Below, piece after piece: positions 50,717 through 60,335 of a stretch of DNA of 64,000 nucleotides. Both the position numbers and the translations under genes were made by a program. Positions within the stretch are counted from its first letter, which is position 1. Each line of letters begins with the position of its first letter. The notes under the pieces are model-generated. The model had not been told where the DNA came from. It made no database searches and saw only the letters and a list, made by a program, of their open reading frames with translations. The stretch is from Niabella yanshanensis. Lineage in GTDB: Bacteria > Bacteroidota > Bacteroidia > Chitinophagales > Chitinophagaceae. The DNA is taken from assembly GCF_034424215.1 (NCBI RefSeq), contig NZ_CP139960.1, forward strand, positions 4,278,001 through 4,342,000, given 5' to 3'.

Positions 50717-53077
50717 ATGGGTAGTCAAGCCAGGGCTTTCTTACTGCGTTGCTCTTTTATAATATCGTTTCTAATTGCATGCCTGATAACAATGGCTGAT
50801 GACGGGGGCGGAATAATAAAAGGAAAAATAGTTGATGCAGATCAGAACCCGGTGCGGGGCGCCAGTATTGGTTTGTTGGAAACGCCATATGCTACGTATA
50901 GCGATGCAGGAGGTAATTTTGAAATAAAGGGATTGGCAACGGGCAAATATGTTATTAGGGTGACATTTGTTGGCTTTAAACCCTATGATGAAGCTTTGCA
51001 GGTAAACAGTGAAAAGGTGACTTTTGTAAAGATCAGTTTACAAAAAGAAGCGGAGAGCCTTTCTGAAGTTACCGTGGTATCCGGTATCAACCGGTTCAAC
51101 AAAAAAGAAACCGATAATGTAGCCCGCCTGCCTTTACGAAATATAGAGAATCCCCAGGTGTATTCAGTAATTCCCAAGGAGATCATTGCTGAGCAGGTAT
51201 TGGTTGATTATAACAGCATCTTTAAAAATATTCCGGGTGCCGCTGTTCCGGTGGTATATAACCAGGGACGAAGCGCTATGTTATCGCGGGGATTTACCAC
51301 AGCCAATTTCATCCGTAACAGTATTTCAGGTTTTGTGTACACTAATATTGATCCTGCGAACCTCGAAGTGTTGCAGGCTATCAAAGGACCATCAGGGACT
51401 TTATTTAATAGCGGGCAAATTTCCTTTGGAGGCTTATTCAACAGGGTTACCAAAAAACCGTTAGAGAATAATAAAACAGAGATCGCATTTACCGGCGGTA
51501 GTTATAATTTAAACAGGCTTACCTTCGATGTCAACAGGCCGTTAACCAACGATAAGCAGGTATTGTTTCGTATCAACGGTGCCGTACATACTGAGAAAAG
51601 CTTCCAGGACCAGGGCTTTAGCAGAAATATAATGCTGGCGCCCAGCTTTATTTATAAGCTGAATGATCGCCTGGATTTTCTTTTAGACATTGAGGCTTCG
51701 ATGTATAACGCAACGTCTCCTATTCGTTTTGCTCCTTCCGTAACAGCTACCTCTGTAAAGAACATACGAGATCTTGGTATGGATTATAAACGTTCCTTCC
51801 TTACCAACTCGCTGGATTATAACACCCAGCAGGTAAATTTTTTCGGACAGATCAATTATGCTTTATCTGGTAACTGGAAATTGCAAACTAATATTACCCG
51901 AACTTTTTCAACAACAAAAGGCTATGTAACGCAGCTGATTGGAGTAAATGACAGTATGTTGCGCCAGCGTGCTCAAAAAGAAAATTTCCCTTATAACGGC
52001 GTGGAGCTGCAGCAAAACCTTATCGGCGATTTTGAGATAGGGACATTGAGAAACAGAATTGTAGTAGGTATTGACTATTACAACCAACGCAGTGACAGAA
52101 ATACACCTACAGTTACGCTACCTGCTATCAACTTTAAAAAACCTGGTACAGCTTATGCCAATTTCAATGCTGATAAGGTTGACTCGGCTGCTGCCCGTGT
52201 TGTTCCTGAAACCTATGCTACCAATGTTTCCAACTATAGCGCCTATGTATCCAACGTTTTGAATATCACATCCCGGTTTAATGTAATGCTTAGCTTAAGA
52301 CTCGATCACGTAGATAATAAAGGCCGGTATGATGTAGCTACCGCTGTGTCCACCGATGCGTTCAACCAGGCAGCCTTGTCGCCCAAACTGGGTATCGTAT
52401 ATGAAATGATAAAAGATAAATTATCGTTGTTTGGTAACTATATGAATGGGTTCGATTATAATGCCGGGTCAGATTCTGCAGGTAACCCGTTTAAGCCACA
52501 ACAGGCCAACCAGTGGGAGATAGGCTTCAAAACCGACCTGTTCCATCACCGGCTCACCGGCACCATTAGCTACTACGATATAGCCGTTAAAAATATTTTA
52601 AGACTGGCTCCCGGAGGTGTCTTTAATATCCAGGATGGCATGCAGATCAGCCGCGGTTTTGAAGCCGAGATAATTGCCAATCCGGTTGATGGACTCAACC
52701 TTATCACTGGTTATACTTATAACGACAGTAAACTAACCAATGCCGCTGCCCATGTAGATGGTTTAAGACCCGCCGCATCGGGTCCCATGCACCTCGCCAA
52801 TTTCTGGATCAGTTACCGCATTGTTTCAGGTAAAGCTAAAGGGCTGGGCGCCGGGTTGGGAGGTAATTACGGCAGCGCATCTTATCAAACCAATACGCAT
52901 AAATTTAAGTTTGAAATACCTGCCTATACCGTTTTTGATGCTACCGCATTTTATGATTTTGTAAAATGCAGGGTAGGGCTGAAACTGGATAATCTTACCA
53001 ATGAGCAGTATTGGTCCTTCCGCCTGGCACCCCAAATGCCAAGAAGGTTGTCTGCAAACCTGGTATTTCGGTTCTAA
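50717..53077 (+). CDS. TonB-dependent siderophore-type receptor
   Basis: 786 residues from the ATG at 50717, with a signal segment (CSFIISFLIACLITMA). A CarboxypepD_reg-like domain (about 28-115, GKIVDADQNPVRGASIGLLE) precedes the plug (VYSVIPKEIIAEQ; RGFTTANFIRNSISGF; NLEVLQAIKGPSGTLF) and a barrel ending in SANLVFRF. The plug resembles FhuA/FoxA-type siderophore receptors. No Fur-like box was seen. It probably imports a ferric siderophore made elsewhere; the ligand is not identifiable. Confidence 0.88.
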   Translation: MGSQARAFLLRCSFIISFLIACLITMADDGGGIIKGKIVDADQNPVRGASIGLLETPYATYSDAGGNFEIKGLATGKYVIRVTFVGFKPYDEALQVNSEKVTFVKISLQKEAESLSEVTVVSGINRFNKKETDNVARLPLRNIENPQVYSVIPKEIIAEQVLVDYNSIFKNIPGAAVPVVYNQGRSAMLSRGFTTANFIRNSISGFVYTNIDPANLEVLQAIKGPSGTLFNSGQISFGGLFNRVTKKPLENNKTEIAFTGGSYNLNRLTFDVNRPLTNDKQVLFRINGAVHTEKSFQDQGFSRNIMLAPSFIYKLNDRLDFLLDIEASMYNATSPIRFAPSVTATSVKNIRDLGMDYKRSFLTNSLDYNTQQVNFFGQINYALSGNWKLQTNITRTFSTTKGYVTQLIGVNDSMLRQRAQKENFPYNGVELQQNLIGDFEIGTLRNRIVVGIDYYNQRSDRNTPTVTLPAINFKKPGTAYANFNADKVDSAAARVVPETYATNVSNYSAYVSNVLNITSRFNVMLSLRLDHVDNKGRYDVATAVSTDAFNQAALSPKLGIVYEMIKDKLSLFGNYMNGFDYNAGSDSAGNPFKPQQANQWEIGFKTDLFHHRLTGTISYYDIAVKNILRLAPGGVFNIQDGMQISRGFEAEIIANPVDGLNLITGYTYNDSKLTNAAAHVDGLRPAASGPMHLANFWISYRIVSGKAKGLGAGLGGNYGSASYQTNTHKFKFEIPAYTVFDATAFYDFVKCRVGLKLDNLTNEQYWSFRLAPQMPRRLSANLVFRF

Positions 53078-53181
53078 AAAACAGGTTTTTGGCTGGCATG
53101 AGGCGAAGAACGGCCCTACCAGGTGTAACAAGCTTTGATCAGGTTTAACTACCTCATGACATCTTTTAATCAGCTTTTGTT

Positions 53182-53189
53182 TAATTTTG
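53182..53189 (+). promoter_or_regulatory. -7 element of the IscA-type gene
   Basis: TAATTTTG matches TAnnTTTG and places the start at about the ATG (53194), so the message has almost no leader. Confidence 0.45.
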
Positions 53190-53193
53190 CAAT

Positions 53194-53541
53194 ATGGAAA
53201 CAATTATAGCATCCAGCCCGGTTACCTTAACACCCGGTGCGGTGAAAGAAATAAAAAGACTGATCAGTGAGCCCGGATTTGATGCCACGCAATTGTTGCG
53301 CATTGGCGTAAAAGGGGGAGGATGTAGCGGAATGAGCTATGTGCTCGGCTTTGATCATAAAACGGAAGCCGATAAAGAATTTGAAATAGAGGGGGTTTTG
53401 TGCATTATCAACAAATCGCACGAATTATACCTGGCAGGTATGGAAATAGACTGGAGCGACGGTCTCGACAACAGGGGATTCACATTCTCTAACCCTAATG
53501 CAAGCAGCACCTGTGGCTGTGGAACCAGTTTTGCTGTATAA
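53194..53541 (+). CDS. A-type iron-sulfur cluster carrier (IscA/ErpA family)
   Basis: 115 residues. The three conserved Cys are present: GGGCSGMSYVLGF and the C-terminal CGCGTSF. It receives and passes on Fe-S clusters in the cytoplasm. The isc or suf operon is not nearby; the gene stands between a receptor gene and a methyltransferase gene that starts 14 nt downstream. IscA, ErpA and SufA cannot be told apart from this sequence alone. Confidence 0.92.
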   Translation: METIIASSPVTLTPGAVKEIKRLISEPGFDATQLLRIGVKGGGCSGMSYVLGFDHKTEADKEFEIEGVLCIINKSHELYLAGMEIDWSDGLDNRGFTFSNPNASSTCGCGTSFAV

Positions 53542-53555
53542 TCCTTCACATTCAA

Positions 53556-54461
53556 ATGCCTGATATACATTATTCTTTTTGCCCGGTTTGCCAATCGGAT
53601 AACCTACAGCGCGTCTTCAACGTAAAAGATTATACCGTTAGCGGTAAAGAGTTTGAAATAATTCATTGTAATGCCTGTACCGCAAGGTTTACACAGGATG
53701 TTCCGGGCCTGGACGATATAGGGTTTTATTATAAATCGGAAGATTACATCTCCCACACCAATACCAGCAAAGGGCTGATCAACCAGCTGTATCAACGGGT
53801 ACGGGTACGCACCATGAAACAAAAAGCTGCCATTATTAAGAGACATACAGGGCTGAAGAGCGGAAAGTTGCTTGATATTGGTTGCGGCACGGGTACATTT
53901 TTGCATACCATGCAGCAGCAGGGATGGGAGGTGGCCGGATTAGAGCCCGAATCTGATGCAAGGGCCATTGGTAAAGAAGAATACGGTATTGATGCCCGCC
54001 CTTCTCATGAACTTTTTTCATTGCCCCCGCAAAGTTTTAATGCCGTCACTTTATGGCATGTACTGGAGCATGTACATACTTTACATGAATACGTGGCCCA
54101 GATAAAAAACCTTTTAGCGACTGATGGGTATCTATTTATTGCAGTACCTAACTATACGGCCAAAGACGCAAAAGTTTACGGTTCTTACTGGGCTGGTTAT
54201 GATGTGCCCAGGCATTTATACCACTTTTCACCCAAAGCAATGGGGCAGCTGGTACAACAACATGGCCTGGAGATTGATGAAATGCTCCCAATGTGGTTTG
54301 ATAGCTTTTATGTAGATATGCTCAGTAGTAAGTATAAGAGTGGTAAGATTAATTATATAAGTGCAGGTCTGCATGGATTAGCTTCCAATATTAACGCCAT
54401 GGGTAATACCAAAGAGTGTTGTTCTGTTATTTATGTAATAAAAAACAAGGCAACGGTTTAA
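53556..54461 (+). CDS. Class I SAM-dependent methyltransferase with N-terminal zinc ribbon
   Basis: 301 residues. Residues 8-45 have two CxxC pairs (CPVCQSDNL; IIHCNACTARF), a zinc ribbon. The methyltransferase core follows with LLDIGCGTGTFLHTM (motif I), FNAVTLWHVLEHVHTL and LFIAVPNY. This plan is common in enzymes that act on sugars or cell-surface material. The substrate is unknown. The stop codon sits in the loop of a palindrome that ends the gene. Confidence 0.85.
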   Translation: MPDIHYSFCPVCQSDNLQRVFNVKDYTVSGKEFEIIHCNACTARFTQDVPGLDDIGFYYKSEDYISHTNTSKGLINQLYQRVRVRTMKQKAAIIKRHTGLKSGKLLDIGCGTGTFLHTMQQQGWEVAGLEPESDARAIGKEEYGIDARPSHELFSLPPQSFNAVTLWHVLEHVHTLHEYVAQIKNLLATDGYLFIAVPNYTAKDAKVYGSYWAGYDVPRHLYHFSPKAMGQLVQQHGLEIDEMLPMWFDSFYVDMLSSKYKSGKINYISAGLHGLASNINAMGNTKECCSVIYVIKNKATV

Positions 54462-54471
54462 ACCGTTGCCT
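54448..54471. terminator. 24-bp palindrome spanning the methyltransferase stop codon
   Basis: AGGCAACGG and CCGTTGCCT flank TTTAAA, a perfect palindrome. The TAA at 54459-54461 lies in the loop. A T-rich stretch follows on the minus strand, so it best serves the glutaminyl cyclase gene. Confidence 0.75.
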
Positions 54472-54478
54472 CATAATA

Positions 54479-55309
54479 TTATTGGCCCAATTGCACTTCA
54501 TACAACTCCGGCCATTTCTTACCGGTGATATATACTTTCTTCGTTTCGGTATCATAAGCGATTCCATTAGGTACTTCGTCCGGATCCCTGCTATTAATGC
54601 GTTGCCAGATATCCGAAACGTCGATTTTTCCTACGATGAGCCCGTTGTTGGGGTCAATTTTCAAAATATAAGGCTGTTGCCATACATTGGCATATACAAA
54701 GCCGTCTATATATTCCAGTTCGTTTAAATTATAAGCCAGCTCCCCGTTATGGGTAACCGATTGCGTATGTAATAGCTGAAAAGTGGAGGGGTTATAGAAG
54801 TATAAATTGCCGCTGCCATCTGTTACAATAAGTTCTTTGCCGTTATTGGTAATGCCCCAGCCATCGGTATTAAAATTAAACTCTTTCACTTTTTTAAGGT
54901 CGGGAAGGGTATATACAAATACTTTTCTTTCTGTCCAGGTAAGTTGGTATACCGTATCATTTAGTACAGTAATACCTTCTCCAAAATCATGATCATTTAG
55001 TGGAACTGACTTTTCTGCTTTCCCTGTTTGCAGGTTTACCTGTAAAAGATGAGAGTTCTTACTGCTTACAGGATTGTCGGCATCTCCGCCGGTTCCCTCA
55101 TACAATTTTCCCTTGTAAATAACCAGGCCCTGGGTAAAAGAAGAAGTGTCGTGAGGGTAGGTTTTTACCACGGATAAGCTGATATTGGGAATAGGCGCAG
55201 CTGTAGTGCCCGGCTCTGTCGTCGTGGGAGGGGTAGACGTGTTGTCGCCGCAGCTAAAAAGTAAAGCTGATAAAGATACCGCTATCAATAAAGAGAAAAG
55301 TTTGTTCAT
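54479..55309 (-). CDS. Glutaminyl-peptide cyclotransferase, lipoprotein form
   Basis: 276 residues. A lipoprotein signal with lipobox LLFSC (KLFSLLIAVSLSALLFSCGD), a Thr/Pro-rich linker, then a five-bladed beta-propeller of the plant/bacterial QC family: YPHDTSSFTQGLVIYKGKLYEGTGG, FGEGITVLNDTVYQLTW, LNELEYIDGFVYANVW, and NGIAYDTETKKVYITGKKWP. It forms N-terminal pyroglutamate from Gln on exported proteins, which in Bacteroidota often begin with Gln after signal cleavage. Convergent with the methyltransferase gene. Confidence 0.88.
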   Translation of the reverse strand: MNKLFSLLIAVSLSALLFSCGDNTSTPPTTTEPGTTAAPIPNISLSVVKTYPHDTSSFTQGLVIYKGKLYEGTGGDADNPVSSKNSHLLQVNLQTGKAEKSVPLNDHDFGEGITVLNDTVYQLTWTERKVFVYTLPDLKKVKEFNFNTDGWGITNNGKELIVTDGSGNLYFYNPSTFQLLHTQSVTHNGELAYNLNELEYIDGFVYANVWQQPYILKIDPNNGLIVGKIDVSDIWQRINSRDPDEVPNGIAYDTETKKVYITGKKWPELYEVQLGQ

Positions 55310-55393
55310 GCCTTAAAATAATTGGCTACAAAAGTAGGTAACTGAATTTCAAATAAATCATAAAACCATGAAGGTGCTGATGGAATATTGATA

Positions 55394-55464
55394 GAATATT
55401 ATTCGTTTATTTTTATTTTATAAGAATATTATTCGTTTATTTTATTATTTTCAGAATAATATTT
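55394..55464 (+). promoter_or_regulatory. Three operator-like sites spaced exactly 30 bp upstream of lrp
   Basis: GAATATTATTC, an 11-bp palindrome, occurs at 55394-55404 and 55424-55434; GAATAATATTT, with one mismatch to symmetry, is at 55454-55464. The first two lie in a 21-nt direct repeat. Spacing of 30 bp is close to three DNA turns, so all sites face one side of the helix. They end 11 nt before the ATG of an Lrp/AsnC gene. Autoregulation by that protein is inferred. Confidence 0.65.
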
Positions 55465-55475
55465 AAATTTAGGCC

Positions 55476-55946
55476 ATGGCACCAACGGATACCGGTTTAA
55501 ATGATATCGATAAGGCGATTTTGAAATTAATGCAGGACGATGCGCGCATCACCAATGTGGCCATCTCCAAAAAGCTTAAAATGGCTCCTTCGGCGGTGTT
55601 GGAACGGGTACGAAAGCTGGAGGAACGGGGAGTGATCAAGGGATACACCACCAATATCGATCCTTCTGCGTTAAACAAAGAGTTGCTGGCATTTATCTTT
55701 ATCAAATCTGCCGATGGCTTTGGTTGCGACACTTCAGCAAAAGCATTTGCTGCTATCCCGGAAGTGCAGGAAGTGCATAATATAGCAGGCGATGATTGTT
55801 ACCTGGTTAAAGTACGCGTAGCCAACACACAGGCATTAATGGATTTGCGACGAAAGAAGTTTAGTAAGATCGCCAATATTCTCTCCATGCGCACCACCAT
55901 TGTAATGGAAACTGTAAAAGAAACACAAACTATCTCAATTACCTGA
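55476..55946 (+). CDS. Lrp/AsnC family transcriptional regulator
   Basis: 156 residues. The N-terminal HTH (LNDIDKAILKLMQDDARITNVAISKKLKMAPSAVLERVRKLEERGVIKGY, in continuous stretch) and the C-terminal RAM/AsnC ligand domain (AFIFIKSADGFGCDTSAKAFAAIPEVQEVHNIAGDDCYLVKV) are complete. The family senses amino acids and forms octamers that wrap DNA. The gene starts 2 nt before an EamA exporter, so it probably regulates export of an amino acid, and its own promoter carries three phased sites. Confidence 0.92.
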   Translation: MAPTDTGLNDIDKAILKLMQDDARITNVAISKKLKMAPSAVLERVRKLEERGVIKGYTTNIDPSALNKELLAFIFIKSADGFGCDTSAKAFAAIPEVQEVHNIAGDDCYLVKVRVANTQALMDLRRKKFSKIANILSMRTTIVMETVKETQTISIT

Positions 55947-55948
55947 TC

Positions 55949-56890
55949 ATGACACTTAAAAAACAGCCCTCTGTAGCATTAGTAATACTCGCTTTTGCTG
56001 CTGTATACCTGATTTGGGGTTCTACTTATTTTTTTATTGAAATGGCAGTGAAGCATATCCCGCCAATGGTTTTAGGAGCCATACGCTTTATTATTGCCGG
56101 TATTATTATGATGATATGGGTAACTATCAAAGGAGAACGTATCTGGCAACGGGCAGCTATTGTTCCCGCGGCAGTCAGCGGCTTGCTCATGCTGTTCCTG
56201 GGGAATGGAGCAGTGATCTGGGCAGAGCAATTTTTGCCCAGTTCATTTGTGGCTATTTTCCTGGCGTCAGCGCCACTTTGGTTTTTATTGCTGGATAAGG
56301 TAAACTGGAAACAGAACTTCAACAATAAGTACATGATTATGGGAGTAGCCATAGGCTTGCTGGGAGTAGTTGCCTTATTTTATGAAAAGATAGTTGCCAC
56401 CGGGTATGGCAATAGTTTGTTGCCCCTCATTATTTTATGCGTGGCAAATATCAGTTGGGCGCTCGGCTCCCTATTTTCGAAATACAAGGTAAAAGGCACT
56501 TCGGCCTCTGTTAATTCCACCTGGCAAATGTTGGCGGCGGGTATGGCTTTTACGGTTGCGGGCGCTTTCAATAAAGAGTTTGTGTCGGTAGACTGGGCTG
56601 CAATACCTCCTAAAGCCTGGGCCTCATTGGCTTACCTGGTAGTATTCGGGTCCATCATCGGCTATAGTGCCTATGTGTTTTTGTTAAGTGTAAGAAGCGC
56701 TACACAGGTGAGTACCTATGCGTATGTTAACCCGCTGGTGGCGGTTTTGCTGGGTGTATTGATCAACCACGATAAGCTTACTCCAATGCAATTAGGCGGA
56801 TTGGCCATTATTTTATGCAGCGTATTTTTTATCAACCTGGCCAAAAAGAACCAGTTAAAAGTAAAAGCCCGTTTGAAAGCGCAAGCCTGA
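55949..56890 (+). CDS. EamA (DMT superfamily) transporter
   Basis: 313 residues with ten predicted membrane helices in two EamA repeats: FAAVYLIWGSTYFFIEMAVKHIPP opens the first, and LLPLIILCVANISWALGSLFSKYK the second. VVFGSIIGYSAYVFLL and STYAYVNPLVAVLLG are typical of RhaT/YdcZ-type exporters of amino acids or metabolites. It lies 2 nt after the lrp-type gene and is co-transcribed with it. The substrate is likely an amino acid, judged from the regulator. Confidence 0.9.
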   Translation: MTLKKQPSVALVILAFAAVYLIWGSTYFFIEMAVKHIPPMVLGAIRFIIAGIIMMIWVTIKGERIWQRAAIVPAAVSGLLMLFLGNGAVIWAEQFLPSSFVAIFLASAPLWFLLLDKVNWKQNFNNKYMIMGVAIGLLGVVALFYEKIVATGYGNSLLPLIILCVANISWALGSLFSKYKVKGTSASVNSTWQMLAAGMAFTVAGAFNKEFVSVDWAAIPPKAWASLAYLVVFGSIIGYSAYVFLLSVRSATQVSTYAYVNPLVAVLLGVLINHDKLTPMQLGGLAIILCSVFFINLAKKNQLKVKARLKAQA

Positions 56891-56945
56891 TTTTTTTCAA
56901 CTATTTGCCGCGTCATGCGTTTATAAAATACATAAGCGACAAATA

Positions 56946-57965
56946 ATGAGCGATAGCGTTTTTAACGGATTGAAATATTCCGTACTGGACCTGGCTACGG
57001 TATGCCAGGGCGATTCTTTACAGGAAACATTTGCCAGAAGCCTGCAGACTGCCCGGTTTGTTGAACAGCAGGGCTATAACCGGTATTGGTTTTCTGAACA
57101 TCATAATATGGAAAGTGTGGCCAGTGCCGCTACTTCGGTTTTGATCGGCTATGTAGCGGGCGGCACTAATACGATACGCGTTGGTTCGGGTGGGATTATG
57201 TTACCGAATCATTCTCCTTTGATCATCGCCGAGCAATTTGGAACGCTGGGCTCTTTATATCCCGGCAGGATTGACCTGGGACTGGGCCGTGCACCGGGAA
57301 CTGATGGTTTAACGGCTATGACGATCCGTAATAGCCCACTCAATATACCCTACGATTTCCAGAAGAATATTGAGCAGCTACAGGTTTATTTTAGTAAGGA
57401 AAATGCGCATGCAAAAGTAAGGGCATTGCCGGGTGAGGGTGTAGATATTCCTATTTGGGTATTAGGCTCAAGTACAGATAGCGCTTACCTGGCTGCGCAA
57501 ATGGGCTTGCCTTATGCCTTTGCAGCTCATTTTGCTCCTACTCATATGATGCAGGCTTTTGCTATTTACAAAGAATATTTCAGGCCGTCTGAGATGCTGG
57601 AAAAACCTTACGCGATGGCTTGTGTAAACATTATTGCTGCAGACACAAACGAAGAGGCTGCTTTTTTAGCTACCTCCATGTATAAAATGTTCCTGGGTAT
57701 TTTTACCAATTCAAGAGAGCCGTTACAGTCTCCGTTTGATCCGGCCGGATTGTCAGACTTATGGACGCCGGAGCAGGAATATGGCGTAAAGCATATGCTG
57801 TCGCATGCTTTTATCGGGGATAAACCCACTATCGCAAAAGGACTGAAAGGCTTTGTAGAAAATACCGGTGTACAGGAGATTATGACGATTTCCCAGATTT
57901 TTGATCAGTCCAGAAAAGAATATTCCTTTCAACTGTTTAAAGAAATAATGACCGGTAACAGCTAG
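56946..57965 (+). CDS. LLM-class flavin-dependent oxidoreductase
   Basis: 339 residues, bacterial luciferase-like TIM barrel. Features: GYNRYWFSEHHNMESVASAA, IRVGSGGIMLPNHSPLIIAEQFGTL in two blocks, and PGRIDLGLGRAPGTD. It belongs to the group often annotated as alkanal monooxygenase-like. It uses FMN; the substrate is unknown. No partner flavin reductase is adjacent. Confidence 0.88.
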   Translation: MSDSVFNGLKYSVLDLATVCQGDSLQETFARSLQTARFVEQQGYNRYWFSEHHNMESVASAATSVLIGYVAGGTNTIRVGSGGIMLPNHSPLIIAEQFGTLGSLYPGRIDLGLGRAPGTDGLTAMTIRNSPLNIPYDFQKNIEQLQVYFSKENAHAKVRALPGEGVDIPIWVLGSSTDSAYLAAQMGLPYAFAAHFAPTHMMQAFAIYKEYFRPSEMLEKPYAMACVNIIAADTNEEAAFLATSMYKMFLGIFTNSREPLQSPFDPAGLSDLWTPEQEYGVKHMLSHAFIGDKPTIAKGLKGFVENTGVQEIMTISQIFDQSRKEYSFQLFKEIMTGNS

Positions 57966-58081
57966 GCTTTTTTTATTGAACAAGGTTAATTTTCATTTCA
58001 AATATTCTATCTAACAAAAGTTGGGGCGCCTTCGCTGTTGGTACACCTAAATTAGTATCTTCAGGCCCTAAATAAACTTTT

Positions 58082-59806
58082 ATGGATAATGCAATTCAAC
58101 AAAAAGTAGATCAATGGTTGCAGGGCAATTATGATGAAGAAACAAAAAAGGAAATTCAGAGATTGCAGTCTGAAAATAGTAACGAGCTTGCAGATTCTTT
58201 CTATCAAAATCTTGAATTTGGAACCGGTGGTCTTCGTGGGGTCATGGGGGTAGGCACCAATCGTATGAACAAGTATACGGTGGGTATGGCTACGCAGGGC
58301 TATGCAAATTATTTAAAACAATCCTTTCCCGGCGAAGTGAGGGTAGCCATTGCTCATGACAGCCGTAATAACAGTCGTTTTTTTGCGGAAACAACAGCCA
58401 ATGTTTTTGCGGCCAACGATATAAAAGTCTTTTTGTTCGAAAGTCTGCGTCCGACTCCCGAGCTTTCTTTTGCAATAAGAACATTGGGGTGCCAGGGCGG
58501 TGTGGTATGTACAGCTTCTCATAATCCCAAAGAGTATAATGGATATAAGGCATACTGGAATGACGGAGGACAATTGGTACCACCCCATGATAAAAATGTA
58601 ATAAAGGAAGTAGAGAAAATTCAATCGGTTGAAGATGTGAAATGGAACGGAGGAGAAGCTAATATTACATTGATCGGAAAAGAACTGGATGAGCAATACA
58701 TCCGGATGGTTAAAGGGTTGAGTGTATACCCCGAAGTGATCAAAAAGCAGGAAGACTTAAAAATTGTTTACACGCCTGTACATGGTACCGGTATTATGCT
58801 GGTACCGCAGGTGCTGGAAGCATTTGGGTTTAAAAACGTACATATTGTAGAAGAGCAGCAAACTCCCGATGGTAATTTTCCTACCGTAGCGTATCCCAAT
58901 CCTGAAGAAAAAGAGACCATGAGCATTGGTTTGCAAAAAGCCAAAGACCTGGATGCCGATATTTTGTTAGGTACGGATCCGGATGCAGACCGCGTAGGTA
59001 TCGGCATTAAAAATAACAAAGGTGAGTGGGTATTAATGAACGGTAACCAAACAGCTGTGCTGGCGTTTAATTATTTATTGGAAGCCCGGAAAGAAAAAGG
59101 TATTGCGCAGGATAACGATATGATCATTACGACTATCGTAACAACGGGTATGGTTGATGATCTGGCAAGAGGTAATGGCGTTACCTGTTACAGGGTACTG
59201 ACCGGCTTTAAGTGGATTGCAGAAATGATCAGGTTAAAAGAGGGTAAAGAAAACTATGTAGTAGGTGGGGAGGAGAGCTTTGGATTAATGATCGGCGATA
59301 AGATAAGAGATAAGGATGCGATAAGTGCTGTAGCGCTCCTTTGCGAAATGGCATCCTACGAAAAAGAAAAAGGGAACACTTTATTTGATAAACTGGTAGA
59401 ACTATATATTAAATACGGGTTTTATAAGGAGGACCTGATCTCCATCACTAAAAAAGGAATGGATGGACAGCAACAGATAGCAGCCATGATGCAGGAGTAT
59501 CGTAATAATCCACCTCAGACCATTAATGGATCGAAGGTGACGGCTGTACTGGATTATGACAACGGCTTAGCTACGAATGTGCAAACACGTGATGTTAACC
59601 CGATCGATCTGCCCCGTTCAAACGTGTTGCAGTTTATAACAGAAGATGGGTCGCTGATCTCTGCCCGTCCCAGCGGCACGGAGCCCAAAATTAAATTTTA
59701 TTTTAGTGTGAAAGAAGCGCTGGCCAGCGCGGATCAGTTTGATGAAGTGAATGCTAAACTGGATGATAAAATAAAAGCGATTATTAAGGATATGAAATTG
59801 GGCTAA
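58082..59806 (+). CDS. Phosphoglucomutase/phosphomannomutase (phospho-sugar mutase)
   Basis: 574 residues, the long alpha-D-phosphohexomutase form of Bacteroidota and Firmicutes. The phosphoserine is in VCTASHNPKEYNGYKAYW (about residue 144), the Mg site in GTDPDADRVGI, the sugar loop in VVGGEESFG and the phosphate-binding loop in SARPSGTEPKIKFY. It interconverts hexose 1- and 6-phosphates. It ends in a terminator. Confidence 0.94.
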   Translation: MDNAIQQKVDQWLQGNYDEETKKEIQRLQSENSNELADSFYQNLEFGTGGLRGVMGVGTNRMNKYTVGMATQGYANYLKQSFPGEVRVAIAHDSRNNSRFFAETTANVFAANDIKVFLFESLRPTPELSFAIRTLGCQGGVVCTASHNPKEYNGYKAYWNDGGQLVPPHDKNVIKEVEKIQSVEDVKWNGGEANITLIGKELDEQYIRMVKGLSVYPEVIKKQEDLKIVYTPVHGTGIMLVPQVLEAFGFKNVHIVEEQQTPDGNFPTVAYPNPEEKETMSIGLQKAKDLDADILLGTDPDADRVGIGIKNNKGEWVLMNGNQTAVLAFNYLLEARKEKGIAQDNDMIITTIVTTGMVDDLARGNGVTCYRVLTGFKWIAEMIRLKEGKENYVVGGEESFGLMIGDKIRDKDAISAVALLCEMASYEKEKGNTLFDKLVELYIKYGFYKEDLISITKKGMDGQQQIAAMMQEYRNNPPQTINGSKVTAVLDYDNGLATNVQTRDVNPIDLPRSNVLQFITEDGSLISARPSGTEPKIKFYFSVKEALASADQFDEVNAKLDDKIKAIIKDMKLG

Positions 59807-59833
59807 AACGTAACTTTAAGAATAAACAGTAGC

Positions 59834-59862
59834 CGCCCCGTCCCTAAAGTCGGGGCGACTTT
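59834..59862 (+). terminator. Terminator of the phosphoglucomutase gene
   Basis: CGCCCCG and CGGGGCG pair perfectly around a 10-nt loop, followed by a short T-rich stretch. Confidence 0.78.
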
Positions 59863-60335
59863 ATAATTGGAAAGATCACCGCCACCATAAACTATGGGTA
59901 CCATTGACCATTAGTCCGGCTTAGGAGCACATGAATAACAGGTGAAGAATTGAATTGATAAACGTACAGTTGTAGTTTGATCAGTTCCCTGGAAGGCTGT
60001 TAGTGATAGTTTAGTAAGGATGTTTGCTGCTATGATAAATGGTACATCGCGTAATAGTCAAAAAACTCATTTTTTATAACGATCCTCTTTTTTCTAAACA
60101 AAATTCTTTTTACAGCGTGGATGCAGGACGTAAATATAGATCTCAATATGTTAACAAATCTGGCTTTCATCGTGTGTGATGTATAGGTTTAAGTTTACTA
60201 ATAATGTTTACAAGGCGAATGTATGCTACAAAAGAGGGACTAAATTAGGGTATTTTTCCCGTCTATCCGGCCGGCAGGATTAAATGTGGAAAACATTCAC
60301 GAATGAGGTAATGAAATTTTAAACTGCTGCTGTTT
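59863..60335. other. Non-coding gap of about 470 bp with nothing recognised
   Basis: The largest gap in the window between the terminator of the mutase gene and the promoter of the DUF3810 gene. I see no reading frame of useful length, repeat or strong hairpin. Small RNA or a decayed gene are possible. Confidence 0.5.
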
